64,000 nucleotides of DNA from Hymenobacter sp. CRA2 (GTDB taxonomy: Bacteria > Bacteroidota > Bacteroidia > Cytophagales > Hymenobacteraceae), in contig NZ_MVBC01000001.1 in NCBI RefSeq assembly GCF_002007105.1, positions 310,001 to 374,000 of the forward strand, in the 5' to 3' direction. The position numbers and the translations under genes are program-made. Every line of letters begins with the position of its first letter. Within the stretch, counting starts at the first letter, position 1. This document shows, piece after piece, positions 58,604 through 64,000 of this stretch. The notes under the pieces are model-generated. The model was not told the DNA's origin, made no database searches, and worked only from the letters and a program-made list of their open reading frames with translations.

Positions 58604-60436
58604 TTACTCAGCTGCCAGCAGCTCAGCGCTCCGCTTCACAAACTGGGTCAGCGCTTCGCCCTTAAGCATACCTTGTGCCAAAAGCGCGAGGTCGAAGGCT
58701 TGCTTGGCCAACTTGCCAGCGGCTTCCTCGTCGGCCTTGAGCACGCGCTGGGCCACGGCGCTGTTGGCGTTGACGCTTACGGTGTAGCTATCGGGCAGGG
58801 AGCCGAACATGGCCATGCCGCCCCCGCCACCCACACGCTGCATGTCCTTCATGCGGCGCATAAACTCGGGCAGGGTGATGATAACGGGCGCGTCCTGCGG
58901 CGACATAGCATCGACCTGCACGTGCATGGTAGGGTTGTTGATGGCTTTCGAGAACAGCTCCTGCAGCCGGGTCTTCTCGTCGTCCGACAGCACGCTCTCG
59001 GTCGTTTCGTCCTTCTCGATGAGTTTGCTCGCGGTTTCGGAGTCGACGCGCTTAAAGGTGGTTTTGTCCAGTTTCTGCTCCAGCTGGCCGATGAAGTGTG
59101 AATCGAGCGGGCCGTTCAGGTTAAGCACGTCGTAGCCGCGCTCCTGGGCCGCCACCACGTAGGCGTGCTGGGCCTCGGCGTCGGTGGCGTAGAGCAGCAC
59201 CGTCTGGCCATTCTTGTCTACCTGGTTGGCCTGTACGTGCTCCTTGTACTCGTTGAGCGTGAAGAACTTCTTGTCCACGTTCTGCACCAGGGCGAAGTCC
59301 TTGGCGCGGTCGTAGAACTTCTCGTCCGACAACATGCCGTACTTGATGAACAGGCCGATATCCGACCATTTTTCCTCGAAGCCCGCACGGTCCTTGCGGT
59401 AGATTTCGGCCAGCTTATCGGCCACCTTCTTGGTCACGTACTGGTTGATTTTCCGCACGTTGGCGTCGGCCTGCAGGAAGCTGCGCGACACGTTCAGCGG
59501 AATATCGGGCGAGTCGAGCACGCCGTGGAGCAGCATCAGGAACTCGGGCACCACGTCCTTCACCTCGTCGGTGATGAACACCTGGCGCGAGTAGAGCTGA
59601 ATCTTGTTGCGCTGCAGCTGCAGCTCGTCCTTCACCTTGGGGAAGTACAGAATGCCCGTCAGGTTGAAGGGGTAATCCACGTTGAGGTGAATCCAGAACA
59701 GCGGCGGCTCCGAGAAGGGATACAGCGTCTGGTAGAAGCTCGTGTAGTCCTCGTCGGTGAGGTCGGCGGGCTGCTTGGTCCAGAGCGGCTGCGTCTGGTT
59801 GATAATCTGGCCTTCGAACTCGATGTCGATGGGCAGAAACTTGCAGTACTTCTCCAGAATGCCGCGCAGGCGCTGGGGCTCCAGGAACTCGTCGCTGTCC
59901 TCGGCTACTTGCAGCACCACATCGGTGCCGCGTTCGGCCTTGTCGGTGGTTTCGAGGCTGAACTCGGTCGAGCCGTCGCAGATCCAGCGAGCAGCTTCGG
60001 TACTTTCCTTGTAGCTCTTGGAGAAGATTTCGACCTCCTTGGCCACCATGAAGGCGGAGTAGAAGCCCAAGCCAAACTGACCAATGATTTGGTCCTTGGC
60101 CGCGGCGTCCTTCTCCTTGTACTTCTCCACAAACTCGGTGGCGCCGGAGAAGGCAATCTGGTTGATGTACTTCTTGATTTCCTCCGCGGTCATGCCGATG
60201 CCGCGGTCCGACACGGTGATGGTACGCTTGTCCTTGTCGACGCTGACCGTCACTTTCAGCTCCCCGGCTTCGCCCTGGTACTCGCCGAGCTGCGCCAGGC
60301 TTTTCAGCTTCTGCGTGGCATCGACGGCGTTCGAAACCAGCTCCCGGAGGAAGATTTCGTGGTCGGAGTACAGGAATTTCTTAATGATGGGGAAGATATT
60401 CTCGGTGTGAATCGAGATGCTGCCGGTTTCCTGCAT
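58604..60436 (-). CDS. htpG: Molecular chaperone HtpG (Hsp90)
   Basis: A 610-residue bacterial Hsp90 from the ATG at 60436 (MQETGSISIHTENIFPIIKK); a frame to 60475 adds 13 residues without family character. The ATP-binding GHKL domain (about 1-215) shows FLRELVSNAVDATQKL, TVSDRGIGMTAEEIKKYI and QFGLGFYSAFMVA. The middle domain has the catalytic Arg region in VSRSFLQADANVRKI, and the C-terminal dimerisation domain follows. It assists folding of client proteins under stress. It is transcribed alone. Confidence 0.97.
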   Translation of the reverse strand: MQETGSISIHTENIFPIIKKFLYSDHEIFLRELVSNAVDATQKLKSLAQLGEYQGEAGELKVTVSVDKDKRTITVSDRGIGMTAEEIKKYINQIAFSGATEFVEKYKEKDAAAKDQIIGQFGLGFYSAFMVAKEVEIFSKSYKESTEAARWICDGSTEFSLETTDKAERGTDVVLQVAEDSDEFLEPQRLRGILEKYCKFLPIDIEFEGQIINQTQPLWTKQPADLTDEDYTSFYQTLYPFSEPPLFWIHLNVDYPFNLTGILYFPKVKDELQLQRNKIQLYSRQVFITDEVKDVVPEFLMLLHGVLDSPDIPLNVSRSFLQADANVRKINQYVTKKVADKLAEIYRKDRAGFEEKWSDIGLFIKYGMLSDEKFYDRAKDFALVQNVDKKFFTLNEYKEHVQANQVDKNGQTVLLYATDAEAQHAYVVAAQERGYDVLNLNGPLDSHFIGQLEQKLDKTTFKRVDSETASKLIEKDETTESVLSDDEKTRLQELFSKAINNPTMHVQVDAMSPQDAPVIITLPEFMRRMKDMQRVGGGGGMAMFGSLPDSYTVSVNANSAVAQRVLKADEEAAGKLAKQAFDLALLAQGMLKGEALTQFVKRSAELLAAE

Positions 60437-60482
60437 GGCGGGTAGAAGTGAGTATGAAGGACTGGAGTAGAACAAACGAAAG

Positions 60483-60515
60483 CGGCCCGGCTGCCCGCGG
60501 GGAGCAGCCGGGCCG
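60483..60515. terminator. Hairpin between htpG and a small minus-strand gene
   Basis: Arms CGGCCCGGCTGC (60483-60494) and GCAGCCGGGCCG (60504-60515) pair perfectly over 12 bp with a 9-nt loop. It lies past the stop of the gene at 60642 and before htpG, so it probably terminates the upstream gene. Confidence 0.7.
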
Positions 60516-60641
60516 CGGGGCCGGTTTCAAATCGTGTTCCACTTGTCCCTTTCGGGCCCTGAAGCTGTCAGCCTGACAGAGTACGGCGAGGATAGAGCGA
60601 AGTGCCGGCCAAAACAGCCGTCAAATCCGCTGCCTTACCCT

Positions 60642-61082
60642 TCAAGCCACCATGCGCGGGCTCACCTGCGCCGCCGGCTGCGAGGTGGGATTCAGCACCC
60701 AGTCCATGGCGCCCACCGAATCGGCAAAGAACTGCACGTCGAAATTCAGGTGCTGTTCCGCCACGTGCAGAATGCTCTCTACCGCCAGTTGGTTGTAGGT
60801 ATCGGTATTGAGTATCAAAGCCATCTGACGCAGGTGCGGCAAAGCACCAATGCTGGGCAGCACCTCGTCGCTCAGCCAAGCCTGTTCATCGAAGCCGATG
60901 TTGGGCAAGCCGTTCAGATCGGCTACCCACGACTCGACGGCGCACTGCTGGACCAAGCGCTGCAGGTATTCGACCGCCGGACGAAAACGGTGCATGTTGT
61001 GCTGCCCGCGCCAGCGGTGGTAAAGCAGGCCAAAGGCGGGGTCGTAAAACAAGTTGAGCGAATCGAACTGCAGGGCTTCCAT
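60642..61082 (-). CDS. Small SpoIIAA/STAS-like cytosolic protein
   Basis: A 146-residue protein from the ATG at 61082 (MEALQFDSLNLFYDPAFGLL); an ATG at 61088 adds two residues. No signal peptide or membrane helix. Alternating strands and helices with the run AVESWVADLNGLPNIGFDEQ recall the SpoIIAA-like fold of many Bacteroidota proteins, but the match is by general pattern only. A function cannot be assigned. The gene ends before a hairpin. Confidence 0.6.
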   Translation of the reverse strand: MEALQFDSLNLFYDPAFGLLYHRWRGQHNMHRFRPAVEYLQRLVQQCAVESWVADLNGLPNIGFDEQAWLSDEVLPSIGALPHLRQMALILNTDTYNQLAVESILHVAEQHLNFDVQFFADSVGAMDWVLNPTSQPAAQVSPRMVA

Positions 61083-61480
61083 CGGCACGTCACTGAAGAG
61101 TTAACGGCTCCAAGTACACTCGCTGCAAAGTCCCAATCTGGGAGTCTTGTCCGATGCTACTGCTTTATGGCTCAACGCGGGCCGCGCCTGTGCGAACAGC
61201 GGGTTCGGGCCAGGCTAAACGAACAGAGCATCGGGGCTGGGCTCGGGCCGGACGCCGGACTTTTTGGGGCGCAGGTGCTGGGCGAGTTGGTGCAGGGTGC
61301 GGAGTAGCAGACGTTTCATGGGCGGGAATGGGTGAAGGTGAACCGAACAGTAATCCGGATACGCAAAGCAGGGGGCACCGAGTTGCGGCGTGCAACGCCC
61401 GGTATCCGCGCCGTGTATGTAGCCTCCCTGTTGGCCGAGTTCCGACTTTATCCGTACTTGTCGCCACCTTTGTCCTGCTG
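61083..61480. other. 398-bp region between the small protein and the His-rich gene
   Basis: The region holds one possible 34-codon minus-strand frame (61215-61319, listed separately). The long plus-strand frame from 61154 has an Arg/Gly-rich, repeat-poor product up to the proposed start at 61481 and is not believed. No promoter was recognised. Confidence 0.45.
61215..61319 (-). CDS. Possible 34-residue basic small protein
   Basis: From the ATG at 61319 the frame reads MKRLLLRTLHQLAQHLRPKK and continues to a TAG 35 codons after the start. The N-terminal half would form a basic amphipathic helix. It is divergent from the His-rich gene and has no neighbour on the same strand nearby. It could also be a chance frame in GC-rich DNA; codon use is not decisive at this length. 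Confidence 0.3.
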   Translation of the reverse strand: MKRLLLRTLHQLAQHLRPKKSGVRPEPSPDALFV

Positions 61481-61825
61481 ATGCGCGCCTTCCGCCACCA
61501 TATCGCCACCTTCCTGCTGCTCTGCTTCGTGCGGGTGCTGCTGCCGGAGTCGGCAATATTGGCCCTGCACCGCCACGCGCACACCGAGAAGGAAGAGGCG
61601 CACCTGCCCCGGCACCGCGGCGACAAAGCCGTGCTGACCACCAAGCACCAGCACTGCGCCGTCGACCATCTGTACGACGTGCCGTTTCAGCCCGCGGCCG
61701 AACTGACGCTTACGCCGGTAGTATACCAGTATGCGCAGCCCGAGGGCGACATGCAGGCGTCGGTGTGGACCAACACGCTGCCTGCTGCCACTTTCCTGCG
61801 CGGTCCACCCGCGCTGCGAGGCTAG
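61481..61825 (+). CDS. Small exported His-rich protein next to a TonB-dependent receptor
   Basis: A 114-residue protein from the ATG at 61481. It begins with a signal-like or membrane helix (MRAFRHHIATFLLLCFVRVL) and then has a His-rich stretch: LHRHAHTEKEEAHLPRHRG and TKHQHCAVDHLYDVPF, including an HxHC motif. Small proteins of this kind are often found directly before TonB-dependent receptors for metals, where they may bind or sense zinc or copper; this is inference from composition and context. The receptor gene starts 285 bp downstream, after a terminator-like hairpin. Confidence 0.6.
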   Translation: MRAFRHHIATFLLLCFVRVLLPESAILALHRHAHTEKEEAHLPRHRGDKAVLTTKHQHCAVDHLYDVPFQPAAELTLTPVVYQYAQPEGDMQASVWTNTLPAATFLRGPPALRG

Positions 61826-61880
61826 TTATTGGCTTTTGGGCCCCGACCTGGCACAGCGTACGCCGGTCCGCGCCCTTCCC

Positions 61881-61910
61881 GACGGCACCTGAGCCGTCCC
61901 TCCTTTTTTA
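61881..61910 (+). terminator. Terminator-like hairpin between the His-rich and receptor genes
   Basis: GACGGC (61881-61886) pairs with GCCGTC (61893-61898) over 6 bp, then CCTCCTTTTTT follows. A short stem with a T-run fits a weak or conditional terminator in the leader of the receptor gene. Confidence 0.55.
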
Positions 61911-62110
61911 TTGACCCCGCTCTGGCGGCCCCCAACGCACCCATTTCGGGCTGCGGCCCCTGCTGTTGTTGGTTGCGCTGCAACGAGCACCCGGCTCCGC
62001 CATTTGGTACTGCTTATAGAGTATCACGGAAGGCGTTGGGCGCTGCCCGCCTTTCGCGGCGCATTCTTCGGGGTGCATCCCGTTTCCCTTCCGCTGACTT
62101 TCCGACTGTT

Positions 62111-64000
62111 ATGTCCCGCTCGTTACTGTTGCCCGTTGCTTTTCTTCTGACTTCGTCTTTTTCACGGGCCCAAACGGTCTTGCCCACTTCCCGGGCCACT
62201 ACCGGCCTCTCAGTTACTGGCCGTATCATCGATCAGGCCACGCAGCAACCGCTGCCCGGCGTGACGCTGCTCTTTCCCGACCTGAAACAAGGCACCGCTA
62301 CCGACGCCGACGGCCGCTTCAGCTTTGCTAATCTGCCGCGCGGCCGCTTCCTGGTGCAGGTGCGCTCCATCGGGTATGGCACCGTGGTGCGCACCGTGGA
62401 CACGGGCAGCGGCCAGCCGCTGGACTTCGGCCTGACCCCGGCCGTGACCGAGCTGGGCCAGGTAGTGGTGACGGGCGTCTCGGCCTCCACGGAGCTGCGC
62501 CGCTCGCCGGTGCCCACCACGGTGGTAGACCGCGAGGAGCTGAATCAGCACGCCTCCACCAATATTATCGACGCCATTGCGCGCACGCCGGGCGTCAACC
62601 AGATTACCACCGGCGCGGCCATCAGCAAGCCCGTCATCCGCGGGCTGAGCTCCAACCGTGTCATCACCCTGAACAACGGCGCCAAGCAGGAAGGCCAGCA
62701 GTGGGGCGATGAGCACGGCATCGAAATCGACGAGTACAGCATCGACCGGGCCGAAATCATCAAGGGGCCCGGCTCCTTATTATATGGCTCCGATGGTATG
62801 GCTGGGGTGGTCAACTTCGTGGCGCCCGACCCGGTGGACAATGGCCGCGTGCTCGGCTCCGTCACGGCCAACTACCAGACCAATAATCACCAGCAAGGCT
62901 ACTCGGTGATGAACGCCGGCAACCTGAACGGCTTCAACTGGCTGGTGCGCGGCTCGGGCAAGGTGGCCGGCGACTACCGCAACCGCTACGACGGCCGCGT
63001 GTACAACTCCGGCTTTCGGGAGCTGAACGGCAGCGGCTACGTGGGCCTGAACAAAAGCTGGGGCTACTCGCACCTCACCGTCAGCTCCTTCAACCAGGAA
63101 CTGGGCCTGATTGAGGGCGTGCGCGACTCGGCCACCGGGCAGTTTACCAAGGACTTCGCCGTGGGCGACGACGTGGTGGCCTCGCGCATCGTGACCCGGG
63201 ACGACGTGCGCGGCTACGGCCTCGACGTGCCGCGGCAGCAGATCAACCACCTGCGCATCGGCACCGACAACAACTTCATCCTGGGCTCTTCGCGGCTGAC
63301 CGTGAACGTGGGCTGGCAGCAGAACCTGCGCCGTGAGTTCGGCGACGTGCTCCGCCCCGACGACCCGTCGCTGTACTTTCAGCTGCGCACCCTTGACTAC
63401 GCGGCGCGCTACTTCCTGCCTGAGCTCAGCGGCTGGACGACCACCGTGGGCGTGAGCGGCATGCGGCAGGAAAACCAGAACCTGGGCGAGGAATTTCTGA
63501 TTCCGGCCTACCGCCTGTTCGACGGCGGCGTGTTCGGGGTGACCAAGCGCACCTTCGGCCGGCTGGACGTGAGCGGCGGCCTGCGCTTTGACCAGCGCGG
63601 CATCACGGCCGATGCCCTGTGGCTGGGCGCCGACGAGCAGCCCGTAGCAGCAGGCACGCCGGGCGCGGAGCAGAAATTTGGCGCGTTCAAGAACACCTAC
63701 CGCAACTGGTCGGGGAGCCTGGGCGGGGCCTTCAGCCTCACCGACAACTTAGTGGTGAAGGCCAACGTGTCGCGCGGCTTCCGGGCGCCGAACATTGCCG
63801 AGCTGGGCTCCAACGGCGTGCACGAGGGCACCACCCGCTACGAGGTGGGCGACCCAGCATTGAAGGCCGAAACCAGCTTTCAGTCGGACCTGGGCCTGAG
63901 CCTGAACACGGAGCACGTCACCTTCAGCGTCGATGCCTTCGACAACCGCATCCGGAACTTCATCTTCCCGCGGCGCATCAGCAACGCCGCCGCCGGCGAC
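62111..64000 (+). CDS. TonB-dependent outer-membrane receptor (3' end outside window)
   Basis: The frame is open for 630 codons from the ATG at 62111 to the window end, with no stop. A signal peptide (MSRSLLLPVAFLLTSSFSRA) is followed by a CarboxypepD_reg-like domain (about residues 37-115, VTGRIIDQATQQPLPGVTLL) and a plug domain (about 120-240) with VPTTVVDREELNQHASTNII, PVIRGLSSNRVITL and IIKGPGSLLYGSDGMAGVVN. The beta-barrel follows, with the family segment VSRGFRAPNIAELGSNGVHE near residue 554. It imports a ligand across the outer membrane using TonB energy. The His-rich neighbour suggests a metal or metal chelate. Confidence 0.9.
   Translation, partial: MSRSLLLPVAFLLTSSFSRAQTVLPTSRATTGLSVTGRIIDQATQQPLPGVTLLFPDLKQGTATDADGRFSFANLPRGRFLVQVRSIGYGTVVRTVDTGSGQPLDFGLTPAVTELGQVVVTGVSASTELRRSPVPTTVVDREELNQHASTNIIDAIARTPGVNQITTGAAISKPVIRGLSSNRVITLNNGAKQEGQQWGDEHGIEIDEYSIDRAEIIKGPGSLLYGSDGMAGVVNFVAPDPVDNGRVLGSVTANYQTNNHQQGYSVMNAGNLNGFNWLVRGSGKVAGDYRNRYDGRVYNSGFRELNGSGYVGLNKSWGYSHLTVSSFNQELGLIEGVRDSATGQFTKDFAVGDDVVASRIVTRDDVRGYGLDVPRQQINHLRIGTDNNFILGSSRLTVNVGWQQNLRREFGDVLRPDDPSLYFQLRTLDYAARYFLPELSGWTTTVGVSGMRQENQNLGEEFLIPAYRLFDGGVFGVTKRTFGRLDVSGGLRFDQRGITADALWLGADEQPVAAGTPGAEQKFGAFKNTYRNWSGSLGGAFSLTDNLVVKANVSRGFRAPNIAELGSNGVHEGTTRYEVGDPALKAETSFQSDLGLSLNTEHVTFSVDAFDNRIRNFIFPRRISNAAAGD

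Noticed and set aside
61154-61480. Extension of the His-rich gene to 61154
   Set aside because: The extra 109 residues are Gly/Arg/Ala-rich with no fold pattern, and the ATG at 61481 begins a proper signal-like helix.

Overview
The window is a GC-rich stretch of chromosome from a member of the Bacteroidota, most likely the order Cytophagales and a Hymenobacter-like genus. The evidence is a complete type IX secretion/gliding motor block (gldK, gldL, gldM, gldN, porP/sprF) with a porW/sprE homologue, three large or medium secreted proteins ending in type IX sorting domains, an atpZ-(membrane protein)-atpB-atpE-atpF-atpH-atpA-atpG operon without atpD/atpC, and promoters of the Bacteroidota type (-33 TTTG, -7 TAnnTTTG). 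No rRNA, tRNA, CRISPR array, insertion sequence or prophage was seen. The window looks like core chromosome with a few accessory patches.

Layout. 1-3.7 kb: three tandem M28 metallopeptidase paralogues (the first cut by the window edge). 3.8-7.3 kb: a LutB-type iron-sulfur protein, a lipoprotein and a channel-like membrane protein. 7.6-14.1 kb: a 2151-residue secreted beta-helix protein with a type IX sorting domain. 14.2-25.7 kb: single metabolic and housekeeping genes (sdaA, a GNAT acetyltransferase, a sorted YD-repeat-like protein, msrB, a lipoprotein, the NAD(P)HX repair enzyme, a UbiA-like protein, a DUF6766 protein, inorganic pyrophosphatase, a PafA-like phosphatase, a HAD phosphatase). 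25.8-31.0 kb: a 1734-residue sorted protein with 14 propeller-like repeats. 31.0-32.6 kb: an AT-rich control region with a repeated GGTATA hexamer, an XRE-type regulator and a small coiled-coil protein. 32.8-38.9 kb: the ATP synthase operon (minus strand). 39.1-46.4 kb: porW/sprE, a class A penicillin-binding protein and uvrC (plus strand). 46.5-52.3 kb: gldN, gldM, gldL, gldK and porP/sprF (minus strand). 52.4-56.9 kb: a lipB - hypothetical - WecA/MraY-like transferase - DUF4271 - hemD gene run (minus strand). 57.0-61.1 kb: yraN, a MORN-like lipoprotein, htpG and a small cytosolic protein. 61.2-64.0 kb: a tiny possible ORF, a His-rich small exported protein and the 5' 630 codons of a TonB-dependent receptor that runs off the window.

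How it fits together: gldKLMN encode the ring and proton-driven motor of the type IX system, PorW/SprE and PorP/SprF are accessory parts, and the sorted proteins at 7.6, 15.8 and 25.8 kb are expected clients. The ATP synthase operon encodes the membrane sector and part of the F1 head; the beta and epsilon genes must lie elsewhere. Most transcription units end in strong, often perfectly palindromic hairpins, several shared by convergent genes.

The least explained signals are non-coding: (i) a four-unit 41-bp tandem array with a TAGG-N3-CCTA dyad in front of msrB; (ii) five GGTATA hexamers arranged as nested inverted repeats in front of the XRE regulator; (iii) three 88-90 bp intergenic spacers (one between M28 genes, two inside the atp operon) that all form long AT-rich hairpins.
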